Counted from the stretch's first letter, positions 1 through 9,490 are shown. The stretch: DNA of 64,000 bases from Neobacillus cucumis (GCF_016908975.1 NZ_JAFBEX010000015.1:62001-126000), one strand, 5' to 3'. The notes: generated by a model not told the origin, from the sequence alone. Numbers and translations are program-made.

Positions 1-1164
1 GGTCTCGTTGATTATCGTCCGCGCCATCGTGTTAATGAATTATTGAAAGAAAATAGTAAAGTTGTCGGTGTGCGCGGTGATATTCTCATCGAGAGTTCAG
101 TAGCTCGAGGGGAAGCCAGTTCACGTGAGGTAATTGGAGATTTTGAATTCCGCTCCAATGCTGTTCTGGTGACAAGCGGTGGTATCGGCGGAAATCATGA
201 ATTGATTAGGAAAAATTGGCCGTCACGACTTGGTGATCCACCAAAACAAATGATTTCTGGTGTTCCTCTGCATGTGGATGGCAGAATGCTTGCCATCACG
301 GAAAATGCCGGCGGGCGAATTGTCAATCGTGATAGGATGTGGCATTATACCGAAGGCATTAAAAACTGGGATCCGGTTTGGCCAAACCATGGGATTCGAA
401 TACTTCCTGGTCCCTCTTCGATATGGTTTGACGCAAAAGGAAATCGCTTCCCTTCACCAAACTTCCCCGGTTTTGATACACTAGGAACCCTAGAAGCTAT
501 CATGAAATCAGGCTACGATTACTCGTGGTTTATCCTAACCCAAAAAATTATTGAAAAAGAATTTGCCCTTTCCGGTTCTGAACAAAATCCCGATTTAACA
601 GGAAAGAGTGTTAAAAAGGTTCTGGCCCGTATCCTACCGGGACCCACTGCACCGGTAAAAGCGTTTATGGACAAAGGGGAGGATTTTATTATAGCAAACA
701 CACTGGAGGAATTAGTGGAGGAGATGAATAAGCTGACTGGAGATAACCTCCTGAAAGTGGATGAGCTTAGGCGGCAAATTCTCGCACGTGACCGAGAAAT
801 CGATCATAAATTTACCAAGGACTTACAAATAACAGCGATGCGAGGGGCACGGAACTATTTAGGGGATAAACTTATTCGGGTGGCACCCGTCCATAAAATT
901 CTTGATCCAAAGATGGGACCGCTTATAGCTGTCCGTTTAAATATTGTCAGCCGAAAAACACTAGGCGGGCTGCAAACGGATTTATCTGGAAGAGTACTTG
1001 ATATAACAGGTAATCCGGTGCCAGGGCTATATGCTGCTGGCGAAGTCTCAGGATTTGGCGGCGGAGGCATTCATGGGTACCGTTCCCTTGAAGGTACATT
1101 TGTCGGGGGCTGTCTCTTTACTGGAAGACAGGCCGGACGGGCCCTTGTCAAGGAACTAAATTGA
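1..1164 (+). CDS. FAD-binding dehydrogenase, C-terminal part (start lies before the window)
   Basis: The reading frame is open from base 1, so the N-terminus with the dinucleotide-binding motif is missing. What remains is the substrate domain and the C-terminal FAD-contacting segment of the fumarate reductase/ketosteroid dehydrogenase-like FAD_binding_2 family. The end carries the glycine-rich stretch GEVSGFGGGGIHGYRSLEG, in which the C-terminal lobe closes over the flavin, and it is followed by a typical C-terminal helix (FTGRQAGRAL). The substrate cannot be read from sequence; relatives oxidise steroid-like or other cyclic ketones, but many are uncharacterised. A strong hairpin directly follows the stop. 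The family call is firm and the function is open. Confidence 0.8.
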   Translation, partial: GLVDYRPRHRVNELLKENSKVVGVRGDILIESSVARGEASSREVIGDFEFRSNAVLVTSGGIGGNHELIRKNWPSRLGDPPKQMISGVPLHVDGRMLAITENAGGRIVNRDRMWHYTEGIKNWDPVWPNHGIRILPGPSSIWFDAKGNRFPSPNFPGFDTLGTLEAIMKSGYDYSWFILTQKIIEKEFALSGSEQNPDLTGKSVKKVLARILPGPTAPVKAFMDKGEDFIIANTLEELVEEMNKLTGDNLLKVDELRRQILARDREIDHKFTKDLQITAMRGARNYLGDKLIRVAPVHKILDPKMGPLIAVRLNIVSRKTLGGLQTDLSGRVLDITGNPVPGLYAAGEVSGFGGGGIHGYRSLEGTFVGGCLFTGRQAGRALVKELN

Positions 1165-1168
1165 AGCA

Positions 1169-1211
1169 AGGGGATGGTTTTTATGCACACTACGTATAAA
1201 AACCATCCCCT
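1169..1211. terminator. Bidirectional intrinsic terminator
   Basis: A near-perfect inverted repeat with arms of about 16 bp (AGGGGATGGTTTTTAT and its complement) lies between the convergent dehydrogenase and sbcC. Both arms have A/T runs, so it can serve both strands. Confidence 0.85.
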
Positions 1212-1226
1212 GTTTTACATTTCACA

Positions 1227-4200
1227 TTAATTCGTAAACATAAACTCTGTTCGACTACCAGCTTGTCCAGAAGTTACTTCGAGTCTTACATCGATTCTCT
1301 CTTTTAACTCAGGAACGTGTGAAATAATTCCCACCATCCGACCACTGCTTTGGATATCCATTAATGCCTCAATTGCTTGATCAAGTGATTCAGGGTCAAG
1401 CGTACCAAAACCTTCATCAATAAACATCGTCTCTAACGATACACCGCCGGCATAGTTCTGTACCACATCTGCTAATCCCAAGGCAAGTGATAACGATGCT
1501 TTAAAACTTTCTCCACCTGATAATGTTTTGACATGGCGTTCCTGACCTGTATATTGGTCAAACACCAGCAATTCCAAGCCACTCTGGACATTCCCTTTTG
1601 AGCGATCTGTTTTTCTTTGCAGCCTATAGCGTCCAGAAGTCATTTTTCGTAAGCGCATATTCGCTTCCCGTAAAATATCATCTAAGAAAGCAGCAAGTAC
1701 ATAGCGTTCAAAGGTTATTCGCAAATGATTTTGTCCCCTGGCAATATCAGAAAGATCACCAATAATGCTATACCGTTCCTCCAAGGCCTTTACCTCGTTA
1801 TTCAGAAGAACGACGCGGGTATAAATTTCCTCATTATCACGCTTTTTAACAAATAAATCAGTTCGTTCCTGTGTCAGCATGTCAATTTCACTTGCAAATT
1901 TCGCTAACTCTAGCTTAATTCCCTCAACATCCGGCGTTTTTACTTCGGCTAGAAGATCGGTTAATTCCTTCAACCTGTCGGAAACAGAGCGTAACTCCTC
2001 ACGATAGCTGCGGATTTCATCTTGCAGGCTTTGGATTTCTTCTTCTGTCTTTTTTGAAGCGGCATAAATACTATAATTTTCAAAACCCTGTTTAGATAGC
2101 CTCATTATAAAGATATTGCGTTCCGTCTCCAAATCCTTCTGTTTTGCAGCCAAATGCTTTTCGGCGTCTTCTAATCTTGCTTTTTGATTTGATAACTTTT
2201 CACGAACAGCTTGAAGATGTTCTTTTGCTCCTTCAAGCTGTTTTACTAACATTTCATGACGGTTTCGAGAGGAAGCTAGAGCTCTTTCATATTCCGCTTC
2301 TGAGCGTAGATTTTCCGGGATGACCTTCATCATTCTAGAAAGATCGGTTTCTTTTTTTGTAAACTGAACGGTTAAATCATTCACCAATGCCCTTAATTGA
2401 TCAATCCCATTTTGTAAAACTCCTCGTTCATTCTCTCGAGAATCAATCTCTGTCTTACAACGTTCAAGATTTTGAATCTGCTCCTGCAACTTCTTTTGCT
2501 GTTGAACTAATTCATTCATTGCCGAAGCGGCTTCGGTCTTTACATTTAGTAATTCATCAAGTTTAAAATCTGGATGGTTTACCTTGATGTCACTCAAAAT
2601 GTCTTCCACAGCTTCCTTTTGCGTTTTCTCTTCTGATTGAAACTGATAAAAGTTAGCCTCGACTCGTGATTTTTCTGCTTCCCATTTCGCAGATTGTTCC
2701 TTAGCAACCTTCAAGTCTTCTTCAGTAGGGATACTATTTTCTTGCCCAATTGCTGGAGCTGGATGATGCAACGAGCCACATACAGGACATGCTTCATCAT
2801 TATGAAGATTTGCAGCTAAAATGGCTGCCTGCCCATGAATCCATTTTTTCTCCAACTCATCCATTAACGCCTTTGCATCATTATATCGAGCCACCGTATT
2901 TTCAAAACGTCGAGTTATTTCAGCTAGTTTTTGCTCCGTCTTTTGGTGACGCATAAGTAATATTTCTAGTTTTTCAAAACGGTCAAAATTAACTTTTAAT
3001 TTTTCATGCTTACTCTTATTTTCTAAAAAAGTTACCTTTCCTTTGTCAATTTCCTCTTTTTGAACCTTCAAAAAGGCAATTCTTTCTTCTAATTGTTTTA
3101 AACTTTGTTCATCATTCACAAGATTCCCTTTAGAAGCTTTTAGCTCGGCGGCTTTCTGATTTGTCTCTTTCATTAAGGCTGCAAAAGAGTAGACATCTTC
3201 CTTCATATTTGCAAGCTGATTTAATTCAGCTTGTGCAGTTTGACGATCATCCTCACGATCAAGTTCTTTTTGCAACTGCTTTTTCGCCTGCTCTTCTTGC
3301 CCATTCAAAGTTTTAATCTCAGACATTATCGCGTTAATATTTGCCTGCATCCTGACTGTCTCCTGCTTTAACCGATGGCATAGTTCCTCTTGTTTCGCTA
3401 AAAGGGCTGCCTTTTGTGCCCGTTTTACCTGTATTTCTTTCTCAGAGAAAACGTCCTCTTGAGCACGAAGAAGCTCCTTTTGCCCTTTTAATTCTTCTTT
3501 GGTTTGCAGTTGTTTTAAAATAGCCTCAGCTTCGAAAAGAGTTTCCTTTATCTTGTCTTGCTCCTGAACCTTTTCGGTCAACTGACTAGATAATTGTTCT
3601 AGTTTGACCTCCATACCGTTCATTTCTTCTAGTAAAAGCGGCATGATGAGAATGTGGTTTTCGGGATCCGTTTCTAGTGCTAGACGGAGCTCTTGGTTTG
3701 TAACAGCTTGGATCCGTCGTAAGGCTGCGTTTCGGGTGCGTTCTTGATCTTCAACCGTCTTTTTGAGTTCAGCTGCTTCCAATTTTAGTTTTTCTTCTAT
3801 TAATTTATAAACTTGAGTGTGGAACAGCCGCTGTAGGATTACTTCCTTATCCTTACTATCAGACGTTAACAGCTTCCGAAATTCGCCTTGTGGAATCATT
3901 AAGATTTGCCTGAATTGATTGGCATCGATCAACATGATTTCTTTAATTTTTTCTTCTACATCGCTTGTCTTCGATGCAATTAATTTTTTCTCGCCTTCAT
4001 CCCACATATATAATTCCGCTTTGGCGCCAATAGATGTGAACCCATCACCTCTGTCTTTTTTCTTTTGCTGCTGGGGTGAGCGCGTAATCGAATATACTTT
4101 GTTACGGAGGGAGAAATCGAGTGAAACCTCTGTTAACAAATCATCTTTTGCAAATTGGCTGCGGAGTTCAGGACCATTGCGGTCTTCCCCACTGGCTTTA

Positions 4201-4361
4201 CCGTAAATAGCATAACTAATGGCATCAAAAATCGTTGTTTTACCCGCACCCGTTTTTCCAGAAATCACAAACATTGTCCGATTGCCAAGCTGGTTAAAAT
4301 CAATTTCTTCCCTCTCTGCATAAGGGCCAAATGCCTGCATCGTTAATTTTATCGGTTTCAT
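1227..4361 (-). CDS. sbcC: Nuclease SbcCD subunit C (SMC-like ATPase)
   Basis: This is the ATPase subunit of the SbcCD (Rad50/Mre11-type) complex, which cleaves hairpins and protein-blocked DNA ends during replication and repair. The 1044 residues match the family length. Walker A GKTGAGKT is at 35-42. Two long coiled-coil arms flank a zinc hook CPVCG at about 525-529. The ABC signature (LSGGE) and Walker B (MFIDEGFGTLD) lie near the C-terminus. The start ATG overlaps the sbcD stop by four bases, so the two are translationally coupled with sbcD first. Nothing unusual was seen. Confidence 0.96.
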   Translation of the reverse strand: MKPIKLTMQAFGPYAEREEIDFNQLGNRTMFVISGKTGAGKTTIFDAISYAIYGKASGEDRNGPELRSQFAKDDLLTEVSLDFSLRNKVYSITRSPQQQKKKDRGDGFTSIGAKAELYMWDEGEKKLIASKTSDVEEKIKEIMLIDANQFRQILMIPQGEFRKLLTSDSKDKEVILQRLFHTQVYKLIEEKLKLEAAELKKTVEDQERTRNAALRRIQAVTNQELRLALETDPENHILIMPLLLEEMNGMEVKLEQLSSQLTEKVQEQDKIKETLFEAEAILKQLQTKEELKGQKELLRAQEDVFSEKEIQVKRAQKAALLAKQEELCHRLKQETVRMQANINAIMSEIKTLNGQEEQAKKQLQKELDREDDRQTAQAELNQLANMKEDVYSFAALMKETNQKAAELKASKGNLVNDEQSLKQLEERIAFLKVQKEEIDKGKVTFLENKSKHEKLKVNFDRFEKLEILLMRHQKTEQKLAEITRRFENTVARYNDAKALMDELEKKWIHGQAAILAANLHNDEACPVCGSLHHPAPAIGQENSIPTEEDLKVAKEQSAKWEAEKSRVEANFYQFQSEEKTQKEAVEDILSDIKVNHPDFKLDELLNVKTEAASAMNELVQQQKKLQEQIQNLERCKTEIDSRENERGVLQNGIDQLRALVNDLTVQFTKKETDLSRMMKVIPENLRSEAEYERALASSRNRHEMLVKQLEGAKEHLQAVREKLSNQKARLEDAEKHLAAKQKDLETERNIFIMRLSKQGFENYSIYAASKKTEEEIQSLQDEIRSYREELRSVSDRLKELTDLLAEVKTPDVEGIKLELAKFASEIDMLTQERTDLFVKKRDNEEIYTRVVLLNNEVKALEERYSIIGDLSDIARGQNHLRITFERYVLAAFLDDILREANMRLRKMTSGRYRLQRKTDRSKGNVQSGLELLVFDQYTGQERHVKTLSGGESFKASLSLALGLADVVQNYAGGVSLETMFIDEGFGTLDPESLDQAIEALMDIQSSGRMVGIISHVPELKERIDVRLEVTSGQAGSRTEFMFTN

Positions 4362-5503
4362 CTCATACCCTCCTCACGCAACACCTTTTCAATAATTTCT
4401 GTCATAAGGTCCTTTTTTTCCGTTGTGAATTCAGAAGTTGTCATGTCTGAATAAAACTGTTCAAATAGGTCCATTTCTGACTTTTTCTCACTTTTATTGG
4501 CAATGTAAGATTGTATTTTCTTACTATCTGTAAGGTCTATTTTCTTTTCAAGATGAAGGACATTTGGGTATACTTGCCGCAATTTATTAATCGGGTCCAT
4601 TAGTGCACCTTCGTCTAACAAAGTAATTTTCAAATAATCATCGACACGTACTTGATCATAAAAGCTCGGGTCGAGTAATTGTTCTAGATACCCTTCCATT
4701 TCCCGCATATCATGTTTAGGAGTCAGGGAACGATACCGATGCATGAAATTCCCCTTTTCATCCATTTCAATAATCGAAATCGACTTTCTTTGCTTTGCTT
4801 CTGAAAAAGAATATTTTAAGAGGGAGCCGGAATACTTGACCCTTTCATGATTAATGGCATCTGGACTATGCAAATGACCCAGTGCGGTATAAGAAAAAGG
4901 AGCAAATAATTCTGCGCCAACACATCCAGAGCCACCAACAGATAAAACACGTTCAGAATCTGAAGTTTGACCACCTAAAACAAAGGCATGTCCGACAAAA
5001 ACGTTTGGTTCATTTGGATTCAACGTTTCTTCTATTTTACCAATCAGGGCCTTCATCGCCTCCTGATGGGAGTGGATGGAATCATCCTCAAGAAGTTGAC
5101 GGACGACACCCGGCTCTGCATAAGGCACCTGATAAAAATTGACACCCTTTATTTGTACCGGCTTAAAATGATTCGTCAGTTTCCCAGTTAAATAGAATTG
5201 GCTATGTTTATACCATGAGCTGCCAAATGAAAGTCGTTCTGCACTATCATGGTTTCCTGCGATGGCCACTACGGGGGTTTTTAGTTCTACATTTATTTTA
5301 AAGAGAATCTCATCAAGCAACTCTACTGCATCTGTCGGCGGAACAGAACGATCGTAAAGGTCGCCGGCAATAACCACTGCATCTGGTTTCTCTTCTTCCA
5401 CAATCGAAACAAATTCCATTAGTGCTGCACGTTGATTTTCCGTCATATATATACCATGTACTAATTTACCTAAATGCCAATCAGCCGTGTGAATGAATTT
5501 CAT
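4358..5503 (-). CDS. sbcD: Nuclease SbcCD subunit D (Mre11-like exonuclease)
   Basis: This is the Mn-dependent nuclease partner of SbcC. Calcineurin-like phosphoesterase motifs appear in order: HTADWHLG near the N-terminus, GDLYDRS, GNHDS, and the histidine motifs GHAFVLGG and ALGHLHSP. The C-terminal part is the capping and SbcC-binding region. I chose the ATG at 5503 (MKFIHTADWHLG) because GAGGTG sits six bases before it; an in-frame GTG nine bases upstream overlaps that ribosome binding site. It is the first gene of the sbcDC operon. Confidence 0.96.
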   Translation of the reverse strand: MKFIHTADWHLGKLVHGIYMTENQRAALMEFVSIVEEEKPDAVVIAGDLYDRSVPPTDAVELLDEILFKINVELKTPVVAIAGNHDSAERLSFGSSWYKHSQFYLTGKLTNHFKPVQIKGVNFYQVPYAEPGVVRQLLEDDSIHSHQEAMKALIGKIEETLNPNEPNVFVGHAFVLGGQTSDSERVLSVGGSGCVGAELFAPFSYTALGHLHSPDAINHERVKYSGSLLKYSFSEAKQRKSISIIEMDEKGNFMHRYRSLTPKHDMREMEGYLEQLLDPSFYDQVRVDDYLKITLLDEGALMDPINKLRQVYPNVLHLEKKIDLTDSKKIQSYIANKSEKKSEMDLFEQFYSDMTTSEFTTEKKDLMTEIIEKVLREEGMR

Positions 5504-5599
5504 TAATGTCACCTCGTGATTAATCGAATACTACTATTATACCAAAATACCAATTGGAATGAATCTGGGAATAACTTAAATAAGTAAAAAGTAGACAAT

Positions 5600-5632
5600 A
5601 AAAAACAGCCTGAAACCAAGTCCAGGCTGTTG
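5600..5632 (-). terminator. Intrinsic terminator of the cold-shock gene
   Basis: On the minus strand the stem AACAGCCTG pairs with CAGGCTGTT and is followed by a T tract, just after the cold-shock protein stop codon. Confidence 0.85.
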
Positions 5633-5652
5633 TATTAGTTGTATAGGTAGAA

Positions 5653-5853
5653 TTACTTTTTAGTTACGTTAGCAGCTTGTGGTCCACGAGCTCCTTCAAC
5701 TACTTCGAAAGAAACTTCTTGACCTTCTTCTAAAGTTTTGAAACCTTCTGTTTGGATTGCAGAATAGTGAACGAATACGTCGTTACCGTCTTCTGCTTCG
5801 ATGAATCCAAAACCTTTTTCTGAATTAAACCATTTTACTTTACCGTTTTTCAT
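5653..5853 (-). CDS. Cold-shock protein (CspA/CspB family)
   Basis: A 66-residue single-domain nucleic-acid chaperone that binds single-stranded RNA and DNA and melts mRNA structure at low temperature. Both RNA-binding motifs are present: [11 protein letters not shown] (RNP1) and VFVHYSAI (RNP2). It ends in the usual PQAANVTKK. The frame continues upstream, but the ATG at 5853 is preceded by AGGAGGATT and gives the exact family length. The promoter is about 150 bases further upstream, leaving a long 5' leader as in other cold-shock genes. The number of paralogues elsewhere in the genome is unknown, so no specific csp letter is given. Confidence 0.95.
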   Translation of the reverse strand: MKNGKVKWFNSEKGFGFIEAEDGNDVFVHYSAIQTEGFKTLEEGQEVSFEVVEGARGPQAANVTKK

Positions 5854-6038
5854 GTAAAAAAATCCTCCTATTGGCTTACTATCAAGCCATGTGTAAAATT
5901 CACCAAAGTACAACGTGATAGCTTTACCTTCATTTCCTCATCCAAACATCGGTTAAAACTTTGAACAAGCTAGTACATAAATCTAATCTCGTGTGCAACG
6001 GCTGTTTAAAATTTATCATTTTTACGAATTTCTGTCAA
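5854..6038 (-). promoter_or_regulatory. Promoter and long 5' leader of the cold-shock gene
   Basis: On the minus strand a consensus -35 TTGACA (6033-6038) and -10 TAAATT (6010-6015) are separated by exactly 17 bp. The predicted start of transcription is about 6003, giving a leader of about 150 bases before the ATG. Long leaders of this kind stabilise csp mRNA and aid its translation in the cold in other bacteria; here that role is inferred. Confidence 0.75.
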
Positions 6039-6191
6039 GAAAGGGCTTTACGACACAATCTTTCACAATTCTACAAAAATCTTTTTCTTCTTTTCGATAT
6101 TGCTAATCTTAATATCTATTAAAAACAGAAATGTCGTTAATTGAAGAAAAATAATTAGGTACCATCTTAATTTGTACCCCTATAACTGGGA

Positions 6192-6224
6192 TAAAAAAAA
6201 GCCAAAGACATTAAATCTTCGGCT
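6192..6224 (-). terminator. Intrinsic terminator of the sulP-arsR operon
   Basis: On the minus strand GCCGAAGA pairs with the TCTTTGGC arm and is followed by eight T. The left arm overlaps the last codons of the ArsR gene. Confidence 0.8.
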
Positions 6225-6567
6225 GCGGCAGGACTTCTTCTTCTTCTTCTTTAAACTTATCTAATTTCGTAATCGTATCGACCAGGTGATTATTAAAAAT
6301 CTGGCGGGCAACGGCCAGCAGTTCAATAATCATCGGATCCTTCAAAGTATAGATGACTTTGTTTCCTTCCTTAGTTCCTGAGACAATATTTTTAGCACGT
6401 AAAATGGTCAGCTGCTGTGAAACAGCCGAACCTTCGCTGCCAATAAGGGTTTGAATTTCATTCACATTCTTATCCCCTTCGGCGAGCAGTTCCAAAATGC
6501 GGATTCTCAGCGGATGGGCAAGTGCTTTAAAAAATTCCGCTTTAAATTGCTGTATTTCTAAATTCAA
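6211..6567 (-). CDS. ArsR/SmtB-family transcriptional regulator
   Basis: A 118-residue winged-helix repressor. The core begins with FFKALAHPLRIRILELLAEG and continues through the recognition helix region (GSAVSQQLTILRAKNIV) into the wing (GNKVIYTL). It contains no cysteine, so it cannot use the usual thiol metal-binding site of ArsR or CadC, and the effector is unknown. The start is TTG at 6567, with GAGGAAGTGA upstream. It lies 18 bases after the SulP permease and is co-transcribed with it, so it probably regulates that permease. The acidic C-terminal tail (KEEEEEV) is not part of the DNA-binding domain. Confidence 0.9.
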   Translation of the reverse strand: MNLEIQQFKAEFFKALAHPLRIRILELLAEGDKNVNEIQTLIGSEGSAVSQQLTILRAKNIVSGTKEGNKVIYTLKDPMIIELLAVARQIFNNHLVDTITKLDKFKEEEEEVLPQPKI

Positions 6568-6585
6568 AACATCACTTCCTCATTT

Positions 6586-8331
6586 TTAAAAGGTAGCCGT
6601 TAACTTCGCCCTGTTGTCAACAACCTCATTTGCAGACAATTGCTTACATTCTCTAAAGGCAAAATGCTTACAACCCAAGCATCTATTTTCATTAATTTGT
6701 GAAAGTCCATACTGAATGGCTTCGCCTGTGTGTTCAAAAAAATGATCTTGCCCGATTAACTCAAATAAGCCCGTTTTATGAAGAACACTCTTTGGCTGCG
6801 AATTCAATCCTGATACCAACACTATACCACTTTTAGAAAAATGTTTCACAATACTTGCAAGGATGGCTTCACCGGTTGTATCCATTAAAGGCACCTTACT
6901 CATCCGTAATAAGAGGATTTTGGGATGATAGTTGATGGTTTCCATAATCGTTTTCTCAAACGTTTGGGCTGCTCCAAAGAATAAAGGTCCTTCCACATTA
7001 AAAATACTGATTTGCGGGCAATCGTGAGTATCGGTGACCATAGAGGTTTCCACTTTTCCTTGACTATGCTCGGGATTAGGCAATGCTTTCGCTGTCGTCG
7101 TAACATCACTCATGCGTTTAACAAACAGGATGGCAGACATGACCAATCCTATTTCAACTGCTGTCGTTAAGTTTACAAAAACGGTAAGTAAAAATGTTAC
7201 CAAAAGGACAATGGAATCGGTTGATTTTGTTTTGACAATATGGGCAAATACCTTCCTTTCACTCATATTCCAAGCAACCACCATTAAAATAGGTGCCATG
7301 CTGGCAAGGGGAATATAGGAAGCCTTTGGCGCTAAAAACAGTAAAACAAGAAAGACAACGATTCCATGTGTGATTCCTGAAATAGGAGAAACAGCGCCAT
7401 TCTTAATATTGGTTGCCGTCCGGGCTAATGCCCCTGTCGCTGGGATACCACCGAATAACGGAGTAATCATGTTCGCAATCCCTTGACCAATTAATTCCTT
7501 GTTGCTGTTATGTCGGCTGTTGGTCATACCATCTGCTACTACTGCTGAAAGAAGGGATTCGATTCCTCCGAGCATGGCAATTACAAATGCAGGTTTTAAA
7601 AGTTTGATCATAACATCTATATTAATTGCTGGAATGTGGAGTTCTGGTAATTTGCTTGGGATTTCACCGTATGCTGTTCCAATTGTCGCCACATGCCCTG
7701 GATAAAACAGTGCTGAAACACACGTTGATACTAATAAACCAATCAGTGGTCCGGGAACTTTTGGTGCAAATCTTGGAGTTAACAACACCATGATTAAACA
7801 AATCGCTGCTGTGATAAGACTAAATAAATTAATGGTATCTAAATGAACCACAATCTCCTTCAGATTTAATATAAATTCTTCATGTTTTTTAATACCTGTT
7901 AACCCTAAGAAACTAGCCATTTGTCCAGCAAAAATAGTAACAGCGATCCCCGCTGTAAAACCAATCGTCACCGGTCTAGGTATCCATTTAATCAGTGAAC
8001 CTAGGCGAAAAATACCCATTAAAGTTAAAATCATTCCTGCCATAAAGCCCGCAATAAGAAGATTTTCATAACCATATGTCATGACAATCCCAAATAATAT
8101 TGGGATAAATGCCCCTGTTGGTCCGCCAATTTGGTATTTGGAACCGCCAAGCAAGGAAATAAGAATACCTGCAACAATCGTGGTATAGATCCCGTACTCC
8201 GGCTTTACCCCAGAAGCAATGGCAAATGCCATCCCTAATGGAATGGCGATCACGCCGACAATCATCCCTGATAGCAGGTCTTTTTGTAAACTTCCAATAG
8301 AGTAATGATGGAATCTCTTATCAATATACAT
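6586..8331 (-). CDS. SulP-family anion permease with STAS domain
   Basis: A 581-residue membrane transporter of the SLC26/SulP family (sulfate, bicarbonate or related anions). The N-terminal part holds the hydrophobic core with the family motif GGPTGAFIPI and about 10-14 membrane spans up to residue 400. A cytoplasmic STAS domain follows (DTTGEAILASIV is the conserved loop). A short cysteine-containing tail (CLGCKHFAFREC) ends the protein. The ATG at 8331 is preferred over one 18 bases upstream because AAGAAGGG falls between them. The anion cannot be told from sequence. It is followed immediately by the ArsR regulator. Confidence 0.92.
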   Translation of the reverse strand: MYIDKRFHHYSIGSLQKDLLSGMIVGVIAIPLGMAFAIASGVKPEYGIYTTIVAGILISLLGGSKYQIGGPTGAFIPILFGIVMTYGYENLLIAGFMAGMILTLMGIFRLGSLIKWIPRPVTIGFTAGIAVTIFAGQMASFLGLTGIKKHEEFILNLKEIVVHLDTINLFSLITAAICLIMVLLTPRFAPKVPGPLIGLLVSTCVSALFYPGHVATIGTAYGEIPSKLPELHIPAINIDVMIKLLKPAFVIAMLGGIESLLSAVVADGMTNSRHNSNKELIGQGIANMITPLFGGIPATGALARTATNIKNGAVSPISGITHGIVVFLVLLFLAPKASYIPLASMAPILMVVAWNMSERKVFAHIVKTKSTDSIVLLVTFLLTVFVNLTTAVEIGLVMSAILFVKRMSDVTTTAKALPNPEHSQGKVETSMVTDTHDCPQISIFNVEGPLFFGAAQTFEKTIMETINYHPKILLLRMSKVPLMDTTGEAILASIVKHFSKSGIVLVSGLNSQPKSVLHKTGLFELIGQDHFFEHTGEAIQYGLSQINENRCLGCKHFAFRECKQLSANEVVDNRAKLTATF

Positions 8332-8457
8332 AGTAACCCTTCTTATCATTTATTTTATATATCTGATTATTTGAATATATAGTAATACAGATGAAACTTC
8401 AAGTACTTTTATTTAAAAAGTTTTTCTTGTTTTTCTACTTATTATAGTGTTATAATA

Positions 8458-8576
8458 AATGAGCGATGAGCTGAATTGTGTAAGTCGAGAAACATTCCTT
8501 TATGGAGCACACTATGTGGAGTGTGGTTGCTCGCCTCAATACGCAGGAGACGTCTGTTTTTACAGACGTCTTTTTT
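8458..8576 (+). ncRNA. Candidate small RNA or leader RNA, family not recognised
   Basis: A TATAAT box at about 8451 is followed by about 120 bases with no ORF and a strong terminator. Within it GAGCGAT can pair with GTTGCTC to close a long outer helix, and CACACT/AGTGTG forms a perfect inner hairpin. No known riboswitch core was recognised. It lies in the gap between the divergent SulP and AIM24-like genes. Transcription is inferred, not shown. Confidence 0.4.
8549..8576 (+). terminator. Intrinsic terminator ending the candidate small RNA
   Basis: GACGTCTGT pairs with ACAGACGTC across a TTTT loop and is followed by six T. It lies about 80 bases before the next gene, which has its own likely promoter (TTAGCA, 17 bp, TATAAT at about 8611). 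Confidence 0.85.
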
Positions 8577-8659
8577 GTTATCTAAAATTAGCACTTTTTT
8601 CCTAAATTTCTTATAATAAACATAGGCATAGATAGAGTATGAAATGTGGAGGGATCTGG

Positions 8660-9454
8660 ATGAATAACCATGAAATTGATTACAAGATTTATGGTGATGA
8701 TATGCAATTTGTTGAGGTTGAACTTGATCCGCAAGAAACGGTTGTAGCTGAAGCAGGAAGTTTTATGATGATGGAAGATAACATACATATGGAGACAATT
8801 TTCGGTGATGGGTCCGGCAGTACAGGTGGCAGCGGTATAATGGGGAAATTATTTAGTGCTGGGAAACGAATCATAACCGGTGAGAGCCTCTTTATGACCA
8901 CCTTTACTAACGTTGGTGCTGGCAAAAGACATGTTTCCTTTGCCTCCCCTTATCCAGGTAAGATTATCCCGATGGATTTAAGTGAACTTGGCGGAAAAAT
9001 TATCTGTCAAAAAGATGCCTTTCTGGCTGCTGCAAAAGGAGTTCAAGTAGGCGTTGAGTTCCAACGAAAAATGGGCGTCGGCTTCTTCGGCGGCGAGGGC
9101 TTTATTATGCAAAAGCTTGAAGGTGACGGTTTGTGTTTTGTTCACGCCGGAGGGACCATTATTCGCAAAGAGCTGCTCCCAGGTCAATCACTACGTGTTG
9201 ACACTGGCTGTTTAGTGGCGATGACCAGCAATGTCCAATATGATATTGAGTTTGTTAAGGGTGTTAAAACAGCCCTTTTTGGCGGAGAAGGCTTGTTTTT
9301 TGCAACATTACGAGGACCTGGATCTGTTTGGATTCAATCATTGCCTTTCAGCAGACTGGCCAGCAGGGTATTTGCTGCTGCACCATCCCGTGGTGGAGCT
9401 AAGGATGAAGGCAGTATTGCACGCGGAATTTTTGATATGTTTAATGGAGATTGA
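8660..9454 (+). CDS. AIM24/TIGR00266-family protein
   Basis: A 264-residue soluble protein of the AIM24 (DUF124) family, a beta-rich fold of unclear biochemical function that is conserved in bacteria and in mitochondria. The family glycine patterns are visible: GGSGIMGKLFSAGKRIITGESLF and, later, GVGFFGGEGFIMQKLEGDG and FGGEGLFFATLRGPG. There are no transmembrane segments or signal peptide. The ATG at 8660 has GGAGGGATC ahead of it; the frame extends further upstream but without a ribosome binding site. It is monocistronic and ends in a terminator. Confidence 0.9.
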   Translation: MNNHEIDYKIYGDDMQFVEVELDPQETVVAEAGSFMMMEDNIHMETIFGDGSGSTGGSGIMGKLFSAGKRIITGESLFMTTFTNVGAGKRHVSFASPYPGKIIPMDLSELGGKIICQKDAFLAAAKGVQVGVEFQRKMGVGFFGGEGFIMQKLEGDGLCFVHAGGTIIRKELLPGQSLRVDTGCLVAMTSNVQYDIEFVKGVKTALFGGEGLFFATLRGPGSVWIQSLPFSRLASRVFAAAPSRGGAKDEGSIARGIFDMFNGD

Positions 9455-9462
9455 ATTTCTAA

Positions 9463-9490
9463 GGCAGGGTCGTTTGTCGCCCCTGCTTTT
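9463..9490 (+). terminator. Intrinsic terminator after the AIM24-like gene
   Basis: GCAGGG pairs with CCCTGC and is followed by a T run. Confidence 0.8.

Noticed and set aside
5854..5913. N-terminal extension of the cold-shock protein
   Set aside because: The extra 20 residues lie upstream of a strong AGGAGG site and are not found in the family, whose length is 65-70 residues.
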